A stretch of DNA of 31,172 nt from JAUHXS01 sp965213575 (GCA_965213575.1 CBDBZN010000035.1:1-31172), one strand, 5' to 3'. Shown: positions 9,472-19,900, counted from the first letter of the stretch. Notes: generated from the letters alone by a model not told the origin. Numbers and translations: made by a program.

Positions 9472-11278
9472 ATGGAAAACTTCTTAGTATCAGCAAGAAA
9501 ATACAGGCCGGCAACATTTGATGCAGTAGTAGGACAATCACATATTACGGACGCATTGCAGAATGCGGTTAAAAATAATACCCTTGCTCAATCTTTTCTT
9601 TTTTGTGGGCCTCGAGGCGTTGGCAAAACTACTTGTGCCAGAATATTAGCCCGATATATCAACGAAACAGAAACCTCCATTGAGGCACCAAATAATTTTA
9701 ATATTTATGAATTAGATGCTGCCTCTAATAATTCTGTAGAAGATATTAGAAATCTAATCGATCAAGTTAGATATGCCCCACAAGAGGGAAAATATAAGGT
9801 CTACATCATTGATGAGGTGCACATGCTTTCTCAAAATGCATTTAATGCTTTTTTGAAAACTTTGGAAGAACCTCCCTCCTACGCCATTTTCATCTTAGCT
9901 ACTACTGAAAAGCATAAAATTATCCCTACTATACTCTCCAGGTGCCAAATATTTGACTTCAAAAGAATTCAAGTAGAAGATATGGCAGCCTATCTAGCAC
10001 AGATAGCAAAAAAAGAAAATATTGGATTTGAACCGGATGCCTTACATATTATAGCTCAAAAAGCTGACGGCGCCTTAAGAGATGCCCTTTCAATCTTTGA
10101 CAGGATCAGTAGCTTTTCAGAAAATAATATCACGCTTAAAAACACTTTAGAAATCCTCAACATATTAGATTATGACTATTACTTTAAATTAACGGATGCT
10201 TTTTTATCTGAGGATGTAGCTCTAGTTTTGAATATTTATAATGACATTATCAATAATGGTTTTGAAGGAGATAATTTTTATTACCGGTTTAGCGGGCCAT
10301 TTCAGAAATTTGTTAGTAGCTCAAGATCATAAAACCTTACAACTCTTAGAAGTTGGCGAAAACATTAAAGAAAGATATTTGCACCAGTCAATCCTCACGC
10401 CTCGCTCATTTATATTGAACGCAATTAATTTGCTCAACCAGTGCGATATAAACTATAAAATGAGCAAAAACAAAAGATTGCACCTAGAATTGTATTTGAT
10501 AAAAATATGCTACATTAATTCCCGATTAACAGAAAATTATGCTCCACAAACAATTGAACCAATAAAAAAAAAATCAGATAGTAATTTAATAGCATCTGCA
10601 ACTTCTACCGCACCAATTGTTGAATCTAAAGTTAATGGCCACGCCGATTCGGCTGAACTCATTAATAAAAATGTTTCTGAGCCTGTTTCAAGCATTGCTA
10701 AAACTGAAGTAAAAGAAGCAAAATTATCTTCCTCCTCCGGTAAATCAGTGCCGGCAGCTGACAGCAACCCTACATCACCATCAACTTCTTTTGCAAGTCA
10801 AGAGATAAAAAACACTTCTAAGATAAAATCGTTAGGAAGCGTTGCACACATAATAAAAGAAGAAGAAAGAAAAGCTAATGAAGCTGAAAAAATTGCTATA
10901 ATTGATGTGCCTCAAGAAAAGCTAGATATTGCCTGGAAAGCTTATATCGATATTCTTGAAAAGAAAGAGAAAATGAGTTTATATGCTGCTTTCGAAAACT
11001 TACATCCTACTGTATTAGAAAAAAATATAATTGAAGTTATTGCATATAATCAATTACAAGTTGATCAGCTTGATATGGAAAGAACTGAAATTGTTTCTAT
11101 TATTACCAATCATCTCAATATTCCCAAAATTGATTTTTTAATTAAGCTAGAAAAAAGAGAAGTGCCATTAAGCGAGAAGAAACTTTATACTGCCTCCGAT
11201 AAATTTAAACACATGGCAAATAAGAATCCTCATCTTTATGAACTTAAAAAAAGACTAGACCTTAATTTAGAATATTAA
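9472..11278 (+). CDS. dnaX: DNA polymerase III gamma/tau subunit, frameshifted at 10275-10279 and lacking the zinc-binding module
   Basis: Clamp-loader ATPase of the replicase. The first frame (9472-10332) gives Walker A GPRGVGKT at 46-53, Walker B VYIIDE at 110-115, sensor 1 ATTE at 143-146, the SRC motif at 156-158 and sensor 2 around ALRD at 201-204. After residue 269 it turns to nonsense and stops, while the next frame continues with ITGLAGHFRNLLVAQD and the usual C-terminal half to 11278. Removing one T from the T5 run at 10275-10279 gives a normal protein of about 601 residues. The middle of the C-terminal half is a Ser/Lys/Ala-rich linker, and the end (IAWKAYIDILEKKEKMSLYA onward) is the Bacteroidota tau tail. 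Between ARILA and FNIYELDAAS only 15 residues remain, and the four cysteines of the usual zinc-binding module are absent. The stop codon lies in a 16-bp palindrome at 11269-11284. Confidence 0.93.
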
Positions 11279-11467
11279 TATTCTGATTATTCTGCACGAG
11301 TAAAATACCTATAGACTATTTTTTATTTCTTCATGAACCAATTTACTGCTAAATCGAAAATTAAAGCTGGTTAGGTATAAATAGTGCTTTAAATTTTATA
11401 ATTTCGATCCTTAGTAGTATAAATATGACTGTCTTAAACTGATAGGAGTTAAATTGTTATTATAATT

Positions 11468-12808
11468 ATGGCTGAAGTAATAAAAATGCCCCGAATGAGT
11501 GATACAATGACTGAAGGGGTGATTGTAGAGTGGCATAAAAAAGTTGGCGACCATGTAGAACCCGGTGATGTAATGGCTGAAGTTGAAACCGACAAGGCTA
11601 CTATGGAGCTTGAAAGCTATCAAGAGGGCACTCTTTTACATATCGGCGTTGAAAAAGGCAATTCAGTACCGGTTAATGGTGTTTTAGCAGTAGTGGGAGA
11701 AGAAGGTGAAGACTATAAAGCGGCTTTAGAAAATGCTTCAAACGGAAGTGCAGCTTCAGAGGAAACGAATGACGAACCTTCTGAAAACAAAAGTTCAAAT
11801 GAGTCTTCAGATGAATCAAAAAATGAGTTAAAAGAAAAAAGCGCAACCACAGGAAAAGAGAGTCAAAAAGAAACAACAGATTCTACCACAGAAAACGATA
11901 CTTCTACTCAAAAAACTAATACCAATAACGGTCATGGCCGGCTCAAAGCCTCTCCGCTCGCTAAAAGGATTGCAAAAGAGCAAGGTATTGATTTACAAAT
12001 GTTGCATGGTAGTGGCGATGGCGGAAGAATCGTAAAAAAAGATTTAGAAAAAGCAACATCAAATGCTGAATTGAGTGAAAAAGGGCAAAAAGCTAGCCCT
12101 ATTCAATTACCACAAGTAGTTGGAGAAGAACAATACGAAGAAAAGCAAGTTTCTCAAATGAGAAAAACTATTGCAAAGAGGCTTAGCGAAAGCAAGTTTT
12201 CAGCTCCCCACTTCTATTTAAATATGGAAGTTGATATGGAAAAAGCAATGGAAGCCAGAAAAAGTTTGAATGAAATTGCACCAGTTAAATTATCATTTAA
12301 TGATATAATCGTTAAAGCTGCTGCTTTAGCATTAAGGCAGCATCCGGCAATAAACTCAGCTTGGCTTGGAGATAAAATCAGAACAAATAAACATATTCAT
12401 ATCGGCGTAGCGGTAGCGGTAGAAGAAGGATTATTGGTGCCCGTTATCAGATTTGCTGACAATAAAACACTCTCTCAAATATCTGTGGAAACAAAACAAT
12501 TTGCAGAAAAAGCTAAATCTAAAAAATTACAACCCGCAGATTGGGAAGGCAATACGTTTACTATCTCTAATTTAGGAATGTTTGATATTGATGATTTTAC
12601 AGCAATTATCAACACACCGGATGCTTGTATTTTAGCCGTAGGAAAGATCAAAGAAACACCAATCGTTGAAAACGGTGCTATTAAAATAGGCAATATTATG
12701 CGATTGACTTTATCTTGTGATCACCGAGTAGTAGACGGTGTAACTGGAGCAAAGTTTATGCAGACGCTTAAAAGCTTTTTAGAAGATCCTGTCAGGCTGC
12801 TAATATAG
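11468..12808 (+). CDS. pdhC: Pyruvate dehydrogenase complex E2, dihydrolipoamide acetyltransferase
   Basis: A 446-residue E2 core protein that moves the acetyl group from E1 to CoA. One lipoyl domain (about 1-80) carries the lipoylated Lys43 in ETDKATME. A long Ser/Glu/Asn/Lys/Thr-rich linker (about 85-157) replaces the Ala/Pro linker of many bacteria. The peripheral-subunit-binding domain is at 158-195 (LKASPLAKRIAKEQGIDL ... GGRIVKKDL), and the catalytic domain fills about 220-446 with the active-site HRVVDG (His419, Asp423). The opening MPRMSDTMTEG matches the pyruvate rather than the branched-chain or 2-oxoglutarate E2 families. The E1 and E3 genes are not in the window. The 188-base gap before it shows no full promoter match. 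The next gene follows after 59 bases and could be cotranscribed. Confidence 0.94.
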   Translation: MAEVIKMPRMSDTMTEGVIVEWHKKVGDHVEPGDVMAEVETDKATMELESYQEGTLLHIGVEKGNSVPVNGVLAVVGEEGEDYKAALENASNGSAASEETNDEPSENKSSNESSDESKNELKEKSATTGKESQKETTDSTTENDTSTQKTNTNNGHGRLKASPLAKRIAKEQGIDLQMLHGSGDGGRIVKKDLEKATSNAELSEKGQKASPIQLPQVVGEEQYEEKQVSQMRKTIAKRLSESKFSAPHFYLNMEVDMEKAMEARKSLNEIAPVKLSFNDIIVKAAALALRQHPAINSAWLGDKIRTNKHIHIGVAVAVEEGLLVPVIRFADNKTLSQISVETKQFAEKAKSKKLQPADWEGNTFTISNLGMFDIDDFTAIINTPDACILAVGKIKETPIVENGAIKIGNIMRLTLSCDHRVVDGVTGAKFMQTLKSFLEDPVRLLI

Positions 12809-12867
12809 CCTTGGTTTAAAATAAAGACACTTCTGCAACCGTTATAACTACAAACCTATTTAAAGAA

Positions 12868-14919
12868 GTGCTTAAGTACATCAAATCTTATATAACATTT
12901 ATATTTTTAGTTTTAACAGGCATTATATATGCTCAGACTTCTACCTTTTATGATGCTAATACGAAAAAGATCATTAAAAAGGCAGATCGTTATTTAAGTG
13001 AACCTGTTCCTCAGTATAGCGATGCTCTAGAATTATATCTAGAGGCCAAGCAAAAAGGATTAAACCATCCAACTCTAGATTATAAAATAGGCATCTGTTA
13101 TTTAAATACGATAAATAAAGCTAAAGCACTCAGATATTTAGAAGCATCTTATAGGGCTGACAAAGAAATTAGCAAAGAAATTACTTTTTTACTAGGCGTA
13201 GCTTCTCATCTAAATAGTCAATTTGAGAGAGCTATAAAATATTTTGAACAATATAAAGCAACACTTTCAGAAGACGAATTACAGAAGAAAAAGATAGATC
13301 GCCTTATTAGTAATATTTTTACTAAAGAACGAGGCACCACACTTTCTACAAATGTTACTGTTTACAATATACAGGATATTATAAACAAAAGAATAGAAGA
13401 ATGTAATAATGGGATTACTATTTCAGAAGTTCCGTTAGATATATTTATCAGAAATATTGGGCAAAATATAAATTCTCCGGCAGGTGACTATGCACCGGTT
13501 ATTAATGCAGATGAATCGGTAATGTATATTACTTCCAGGCGGGAAGGCTCTTCGAGCAATAAGCAAGACCCTATTGATCATGAATACTACGAAGATATTT
13601 ATAAACTAAAGGGAGCTAATGGCCGATGGTCGCAGCCTGAAAATATAGGAAAGCCTGTAAATACTCGCTTACACGAATCTGCTGTTGCGCTCTCGGCAGA
13701 TGGGCAAACTCTGTTTATCTTTAAAGATGATAAAGCAAAAATTACAGACAATGGCGATATTTTCATTGCTACATTAGAAGGAAATGAATGGACAGAACCA
13801 AAACGTATGCCTTCTCCTATTAATTCCGATTACTCAGAAAGGGCCATTGCTATTTCTCCCGACGAACAAAAACTTTATTTAATAAGTGACCGCCCGGGTG
13901 GCTATGGAAAAGATGATATTTATTTATTAAATAAGCAGGCGGATGGAACTTGGTCTGAACCAATAAATTTAGGCCCTACCGTAAATACTAAATACAACGA
14001 ACGAGGAGTATTTGCTCATCCTGACGGAGCGACTTTGTATTTTAGCTCAGAAGGACACAACACGATGGGTGGATATGATATTTTTGAAACTAAAGATTCT
14101 GCAGGGAGTTGGGCTCCGCCTACAAACATGGGCCATCCGGTAAATACACCTGACGATGACATATATTTTGTATTAAATTCTGGAGGCACTAGAGGATTTT
14201 ATAGTTCTATAAAATCTCAAGGTGTTGGGGAAAAAGATATATATGTTATTGATTTTGAAAAAGAACAACCCAAAAAATTTGTTACTATTTTAACCGGGTT
14301 TATTACTGATAAACAAACCGGTGAACCATTGCAAGCCTCTATTCAATTAGTTGATAATACTACTTACGATATCATTGGAAGATTCCGGTCAAACAGCAAA
14401 ACAGGTAAATATTTAGTTTCTTTGCCTTCCGGCAGAAATTATGGATTAACCGTACGAAAAGAAGGATATCTGTTTCATTCAGAAAATTTTGACATACCTG
14501 CTGCTACTGAATATCAAGAAATAAGGAAAGATATAGCCCTTTCTAAAATAGATATTGGATCAAAAATTGTATTGCGAAATATCTTTTTTGATTTTGACAA
14601 AGCTACTATAAAACCCGAATCAGAGCCCGAACTACTCGGCTTGTATAATCTTATGGTTGATAATTCTACACTTACTGTTGAAATTTCAGGCCACACTGAT
14701 AACAAAGGAAATCCGGCATATAATCAACGTTTATCAGAAGCAAGGGCTCAATCAGTTGTGAAATATTTAATTAATCTCGGAATCAGCCCATCCCGCTTAA
14801 AAAGTACCGGATATGGCGAAACGCGTCCTATTGCGCCGAATGAAAATGAAGATGGCTCTGATAATCCTGAAGGTAGAGCCTTGAATAGAAGAACAGAATT
14901 TGAGGTGCTATCAAAGTAA
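12868..14919 (+). CDS. PorE-like envelope protein: TPR, PD40 propeller, CRD and OmpA domains
   Basis: A 683-residue exported protein. It has a signal peptide (about 1-23, ending IIYAQ), a TPR-like helical region (about 30-145), PD40/WD40-like blades (about 205-460; repeated 'A..SPD...LYLISDR.GG.G..DIY' patterns), a carboxypeptidase-regulatory-like beta sandwich (about 470-545, TGFITDKQTGEPLQASIQL) and a C-terminal OmpA domain (566-683). In the OmpA domain Asp611 and Arg626 have the 15-residue spacing of the diaminopimelate-binding pair, so it should bind peptidoglycan. This is the domain order of PorE, the T9SS protein that tethers the machine to the wall. Unlike PorE there is no lipobox, and Bacteroidota carry many paralogues of this build, so the T9SS role is an inference. 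The GTG at 12868 is the only start that keeps the signal peptide. Confidence 0.8.
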   Translation: MLKYIKSYITFIFLVLTGIIYAQTSTFYDANTKKIIKKADRYLSEPVPQYSDALELYLEAKQKGLNHPTLDYKIGICYLNTINKAKALRYLEASYRADKEISKEITFLLGVASHLNSQFERAIKYFEQYKATLSEDELQKKKIDRLISNIFTKERGTTLSTNVTVYNIQDIINKRIEECNNGITISEVPLDIFIRNIGQNINSPAGDYAPVINADESVMYITSRREGSSSNKQDPIDHEYYEDIYKLKGANGRWSQPENIGKPVNTRLHESAVALSADGQTLFIFKDDKAKITDNGDIFIATLEGNEWTEPKRMPSPINSDYSERAIAISPDEQKLYLISDRPGGYGKDDIYLLNKQADGTWSEPINLGPTVNTKYNERGVFAHPDGATLYFSSEGHNTMGGYDIFETKDSAGSWAPPTNMGHPVNTPDDDIYFVLNSGGTRGFYSSIKSQGVGEKDIYVIDFEKEQPKKFVTILTGFITDKQTGEPLQASIQLVDNTTYDIIGRFRSNSKTGKYLVSLPSGRNYGLTVRKEGYLFHSENFDIPAATEYQEIRKDIALSKIDIGSKIVLRNIFFDFDKATIKPESEPELLGLYNLMVDNSTLTVEISGHTDNKGNPAYNQRLSEARAQSVVKYLINLGISPSRLKSTGYGETRPIAPNENEDGSDNPEGRALNRRTEFEVLSK

Positions 14920-14957
14920 ATTTATTCTATTTTAATTAAATTTGCATATACTTCTTT

Positions 14958-14985
14958 GATTATAGTGAATCATTTACTATCAATC
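14958..14985. repeat. Imperfect inverted repeat between the PorE-like gene and mscL
   Basis: GATT-ATAGTGAA-TCA-TTTACTAT-C-AATC forms a hairpin of about 12 bp with one mismatch and one bulged base, 39 bases after the stop of the upstream gene and 36 bases before the mscL ATG. There is no T run after it, so it is not a classic terminator. It may mark the end of the upstream mRNA or sit in the mscL leader. Confidence 0.3.
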
Positions 14986-15020
14986 AAATTAAAAATTAGC
15001 TTCATATATATTTTTAGAAG

Positions 15021-15464
15021 ATGCCACTATTTAAAGAATTTAAGGAATTTGCAGTAAAAGGTAATATGATTGATATGGCCATTGGTATCATCATAGGTAC
15101 GGCTTTTAAAAAGGTTATTGAAAGCATTGTACAAGATCTCCTTATGCCCGGCTTGGGATACATAACCGGGAAAACGGACTTTTCTAAATTAGAATTAGTT
15201 TTAAAGACACCGGAGGTAGACGCAGCCGGTAAAGTTATTGATTCGGGCGTGATCATATCGTATGGAAACTTGATCAATCAATTAACTGATTTCTTAATTA
15301 TTGCCTTTACTATTTTTATGGTGGTAAAATTTATTAATATTTTAAAGAGAAAAGGAGAAGACGAGAAGGAGACATCGGTTCCTACGCCAAAAGATATTCA
15401 ATTACTTTCACAAATAGATAAATCTTTGAAGGAATTGAATAAGAAGATGGAGGTTAAAAAGTAA
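15021..15464 (+). CDS. mscL: Large-conductance mechanosensitive channel MscL
   Basis: A 147-residue MscL, the inner-membrane pentameric pore that opens under high membrane tension to release solutes after osmotic downshock. The N-terminal amphipathic helix (KEFKEFAVKGN) leads into TM1 (about 15-45, GNMIDMAIGIIIGTAFKKVI), followed by a periplasmic loop with Asp/Lys-rich strands (about 46-80), TM2 (about 83-108, LINQLTDFLIIAFTIFMVVK) and a cytoplasmic helix ending in charged residues. Length and layout are normal. The gene converges with the downstream lipoprotein gene, with 27 bases between the stops and no visible shared terminator. Confidence 0.96.
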   Translation: MPLFKEFKEFAVKGNMIDMAIGIIIGTAFKKVIESIVQDLLMPGLGYITGKTDFSKLELVLKTPEVDAAGKVIDSGVIISYGNLINQLTDFLIIAFTIFMVVKFINILKRKGEDEKETSVPTPKDIQLLSQIDKSLKELNKKMEVKK

Positions 15465-15491
15465 CCGGATTATAAGCATCAGTATCATAAG

Positions 15492-16457
15492 TTATGGTGT
15501 TCTATTTCTATAGACTCTCCAATCATCCCAATAAATTTGTAAAGCATAACCTCCCGCCTTCATATAGTTTACTAATTCGGCCGAGGTATACCATTTTAAG
15601 GGTTGAAAATGTGTATAACCATCAGGACATTTTTCATTCGGGTGCTGAGTCCAATTATTGATATCAAAAAGTATTTGCTTGGTACCACCATCCGGAGTAA
15701 CTGCCATAAAGAATTTGCCCGTGTTTTCATCTCCCTCAAGAATATAAAGCTCAATTTCCATCCAATGCCCAAAAGGTATGGTAAAATGTTCAGCTGATTC
15801 TTTCCAAATAACTTCAAAACCTCCAATTGATTTATCTTTATCTGCTGTAGCTGTAAAAAATAATTCTTTTCCTACGCCTGATTCTTTGCTTAAGCCTACG
15901 GTAACTCTGAACGGAAATTTTTCTTTTGTCCAATTTGCGTTATTCCAAAATTCAAAAACGGAAAGCCAATATATAGATTCAGGATATTGTTTTAGGTAGT
16001 CCATATTTGGCTGAGGCAGATACATCCTGCATTTTTGATAATATTCTTTTATACAAGAAGTATTATCAAAGTTCATTTGAATTCTGGCCTTATATGGATT
16101 TTTTCCGTTATATACATTTGGGCTCGAAATATTAAACAGCAATACATTATTGTTAGTATTTACCGGATCGGACACAATGCTTGCTTTTCGTTCGGAGATA
16201 TCACCATCTTCGTAATTGATAACAAGATTTCCTATTGGATTTATCTGCCAATCTCCCCAATTATTATTATTAGAAAAAGCAGTATCTACACCTGTTATAT
16301 AAGCTTTATTGCCATCTTGAATAACAGATACGTTCTCAAAACCAAAATTAAATAGTAATTCATTCGGATAGGAACAAGGTTCACCGCAGTTAATGCTTTG
16401 TTTTTTGCAGGCGCCTAGCAGGAAATTAAGTGCAATTAATAAGATGACGTGCTTCAT
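15492..16457 (-). CDS. Lipoprotein of unknown function, possible jelly-roll fold
   Basis: A 321-residue predicted lipoprotein starting at the ATG at 16457 (MKHVILLIALNFLLGACKKQ). Its lipobox LGAC predicts lipidation; a TTG 9 bases upstream is less likely. I do not recognise a named family. The mature part is rich in aromatic residues and beta strands, and the last 150 residues (IPFGHWMEIELYILEGDENTG ... GGYALQIYWDDWRVYRN as landmarks) read like a concanavalin A-type jelly roll, as in some polysaccharide lyases and sugar-binding domains; this is an impression from pattern only, with no catalytic residues identified. It stands alone: mscL converges on one side, and the trxA terminator separates it on the other. 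A role in binding or cutting extracellular polysaccharide is possible but unproven. Confidence 0.7.
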   Translation of the reverse strand: MKHVILLIALNFLLGACKKQSINCGEPCSYPNELLFNFGFENVSVIQDGNKAYITGVDTAFSNNNNWGDWQINPIGNLVINYEDGDISERKASIVSDPVNTNNNVLLFNISSPNVYNGKNPYKARIQMNFDNTSCIKEYYQKCRMYLPQPNMDYLKQYPESIYWLSVFEFWNNANWTKEKFPFRVTVGLSKESGVGKELFFTATADKDKSIGGFEVIWKESAEHFTIPFGHWMEIELYILEGDENTGKFFMAVTPDGGTKQILFDINNWTQHPNEKCPDGYTHFQPLKWYTSAELVNYMKAGGYALQIYWDDWRVYRNRTP

Positions 16458-16512
16458 TTTTGTCAAGTATTAATATTATGTTACGAGAAGAAAAAAGCAA
16501 GAAAGAAAATGT

Positions 16513-16555
16513 AAAAAATAAAAATGTACTCCGGCATATAAGTCACCGGAGTACA
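16513..16555 (-). terminator. Rho-independent terminator of trxA
   Basis: Perfect 10-bp stem TGTACTCCGG / CCGGAGTACA (16525-16534 with 16546-16555) with an 11-base loop. On the minus strand it is followed by TTTTTATTTTTT. It begins 7 bases past the trxA stop. Confidence 0.92.
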
Positions 16556-16562
16556 AAAAACT

Positions 16563-16880
16563 TTAGATATGAGCTTTTAATTTACTTTCTAAGGTTGCTT
16601 TTGGTACAGCTCCAACTTGTTTATCGATAACTTCTCCATTTTTAAAAAATAGGATTGTAGGAATGTTTCGCACGCCAAATTGTTGTGAAATGCCCGGGTT
16701 GTTATCTACATTTACTTTTCCGATCACTGCTTTGTCTTTATATTCATCAGCAAGTTCATCTACTACAGGGCCAACCATTCTACATGGGCCACACCATTCA
16801 GCCCAAAAGTCGACCAATACAACTTTATCTGATTTTACTACAGTTTCTTCAAAATTACTATCTGTAAATTCTAATGCCAT
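16563..16880 (-). CDS. trxA: Thioredoxin
   Basis: A 105-residue thioredoxin, the general cytoplasmic disulfide reductase that feeds electrons to ribonucleotide reductase and repair enzymes. The active site WCGPC is at 29-33 and the cis-proline lies in IPT at 73-75 (Pro74). There is no signal peptide, so it is cytoplasmic. It follows dnaE after 114 bases on the same strand and ends in its own strong terminator. The gap contains TATATTTC, close to the Bacteroidota -7 box, with TTTTG upstream but at too long a spacing (23), so both a separate promoter and read-through from dnaE are possible. Confidence 0.96.
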   Translation of the reverse strand: MALEFTDSNFEETVVKSDKVVLVDFWAEWCGPCRMVGPVVDELADEYKDKAVIGKVNVDNNPGISQQFGVRNIPTILFFKNGEVIDKQVGAVPKATLESKLKAHI

Positions 16881-16994
16881 TTTTATTTTTTTAAATGTGT
16901 TTTAAAATATTTTAAATTACGTTTAATATATAACCGAAATATACAAATAAAGTTCCGAGGCCTTTGCAAAATAATATTGCGGGCTTAAATTAAA

Positions 16995-19900
16995 TCATCC
17001 TAACTTATATGTTCCATATTTATTCGCAAAACCGGTTACATTTTCATTTAAGTCTACCTTAACTTTTTGGGCAGACATATTTACTTGAATATTTTCTTTT
17101 TGATCAAAAATATTCAAATCTAAAAAATAGTTTCCCGGGTTATTTATACAAAGGTCTTCTACATTATTAACAAAATCTTCCGAAATGCTAGCTAACGGAA
17201 AGTTCATTATTACTTTCTGAGCCTCTTTATCTTTGACATTTTCCAGATGATCAATACTAAAAACTTTAAATTCTAATTTATTCTCATCATATTTCTGAGC
17301 TTGATACCTACCTTTTATAAATATTATTTCTCCAGGCTCCAGAAAGTGCTTAAATTTTAAGTAATCTTCACCAAATAACACCAATTCTATTTCTCCTGAA
17401 TAATCTTCAAGGGTGAAAGAGCCAAACTTATTGCCCCTCTTGCTGAGCCTATGAGCTGCTGACTTTACGATACCGCCAATTGATATTTCCCTATTTCGGC
17501 TTTTTTCTACTGTGTTAATTGGGGTACAGAAATTTTCTATCTCCAACAAATAGCTATCTAACGGATGGCCGGAAATGTAAATGCCGGTTATTTCCCTTTC
17601 TTTATGTAAAATATCTAATATTTGCCAAGGTTCACATTCTGGAATTTTAGGATCTTCTGTTTCTGCCATTAAAGCTTCTCCAAAAAGTGAGTTTTGGCTG
17701 GATATCATATTATTTTGATAGGATCCTCCATACTTAATGGCTTTTTCAATGATATTGATACTTTCCGGAGGAGTGACGTTAAAATACTGCGCTCGATGTA
17801 CCTCTTTAAAACCATCAAATGCACCGGCCATCACTAAGTTCTCTATACTTTTTTTGTTAACAGTACGCAAGTTTACGCGTTTTGTGAAATCGAATAAACC
17901 GGTGAATGAGCCATGCTTTTCCCGTTCGGCAAGCATAGCTTCCACAGCAGCTTCCCCTACCCCTTTTATAGCTGATAAGGCAAAGCGGATCTCGCCTTTT
18001 TCATTAACGGTAAATTTTAATCTGCTTTCATTAATATCCGGGCCAAGAGGTTGGATACCCATACGTTTGCTTTCATTCAAAAAGAAATTGACCTGCTTAA
18101 TATCACTCATATTATGAGTCAATACAGCAGCCATGTATTCTGCCGGATAATTAGCTTTAAGGTAAGCTGTTTGATAAGCTAAAACAGAATAAGCAGCAGA
18201 ATGAGATCGATTAAAGCCGTACTGAGCAAACTTTTCCATGATTGCAAAGATCTCTATGGCATTATCCTTTTCCACCCCTTTTTCTTGGGCTCCTTTTACA
18301 AAAATTTCTTTTTGCTTCTGCATCTCCTCTACCTTTTTCTTACCCATTGCTCTTCTTAGCAAATCGGCAGCACCAAGTGTATAACCTGCCATGATCTGAG
18401 CAGTTTGCATAATTTGCTCTTGATACACCATAATGCCATAAGTAGGCTTAAGCAGATCTTCTAACCATATGTGTGGATACGCTACCTTTTTTCGTCCGTG
18501 TTTTCTATCTATAAATTCAGGAATATAACTCATTGGCCCGGGCCGGTACAATGCATTCATAGCGATGAGATCTTCGATGTTAGTCGGCTTTAACTCCTTC
18601 ATATACATCCTCATCCCATCAGACTCAAATTGGAATATTCCTTTTGTATCACCCCGTTGGAATAATTCAAAAGTTTTAGTATCCTCTAAAGGAATATCAT
18701 CAATATTAATTTCTACATTTCGATTTACCTTGATATTTTCTATTGCATCTTTAATAATGGATAATGTTTTAAGCCCGAGAAAATCCATTTTGAGCATGCC
18801 GGCATCCTCGATGTACTTTCCATCAAATTGCGTAACATATAAATCTGCATCTTTAGCAGTACAAAGAGGTATATATTCGGTTAAATCGCTGGGAGCGATA
18901 ATCACACCTGCCGCATGAATGCCGGTATGCCGGACAGATCCTTCTAATGTTTCCGCAAACTTCAAGGTTTTAGCAGCTAATTTATCCGGGCCCGTCTTAT
19001 AATCAGCCAATTCTTTTACTTCATTAAAAGCTCTTGCAAGACTTACACCCGGCCCGTCGGGAACCATTTTAGCTAATTTATCTGCTTGCGGAAGTGGTAA
19101 TTGCAATACTCTGGCAACATCTCTGATAGAAGATTTAGCAGCCATCGTACCAAACGTCACAATTTGAGCTACTTGATTCTTGCCATATTTGTCGACTACA
19201 TAATCGATTACTTTTTGACGATTCACATCATCAAAATCGATATCAATGTCGGGCATAGAAACCCTTTCAGGATTAAGGAACCTTTCAAAAAGCAAATTGT
19301 ATTTTATCGGATCAATATTTGTGATACCCGTACAATATGCTACTGCAGAACCCGCAGCAGAGCCCCTGCCTGGCCCAACTTTTACGCCTATTTTCTTTCC
19401 CTCATTGATAAAATCCTGCACGATCAAAAAATAGCCTGGGAAACCCATATCTTTAATAACCTTTAGCTCAAAGTCCAATCGCTCTTGAATATCGGTTGTC
19501 AACTCATTATATCGAGATTTTGCTCCCTCATAAACTAAATGTTTCAAGTAATCGTCTTCCGTGCTAAAACCTTGTGGCATTTGATATACGGGTAGTAATA
19601 TATCACGCTTTAATTCCAAATCTTCTACTTTGGAAACGATATCCAGCGTATTATCCAGTGCTTCGGGGACATCAGAAAATAACTTAGCCATCTCCTCTTT
19701 GGTCTTGAAGAAAAAGTTGTTATTATCAAACTTGAAACGATTAGGCTCATTAATGTCTTTGCCCGTTTGAAGACATAATAATATGTCATGAGCATCGGCA
19801 TCTTCCTCTTCTACATAGTGGCTATCATTGGTTGCAATAACTTTAACATTATATTTTTTTGACCATTTTAGCAATACCTCGTTACATTTATCTTGCTCGG

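Noticed and set aside
10241..11278. The second dnaX frame as a separate gene starting at its own ATG
   Set aside because: Its first 13 residues overlap the dnaX N-terminal part out of frame, and it continues the conserved DnaX sequence exactly from ITGLAGHF. It is the second half of one gene.
12828..12870. Inverted repeat CACTTCT / AGAAGTG overlapping the GTG start of the PorE-like gene
   Set aside because: The loop is about 28 bases, so the hairpin would be weak; 7-bp matches are expected by chance.
16457..16466. TTG starts slightly upstream of the ATG for the lipoprotein, the adhesin (5687) and the aquaporin (28077)
   Set aside because: In all three cases the ATG begins directly before the hydrophobic signal or first helix and fits the family better.
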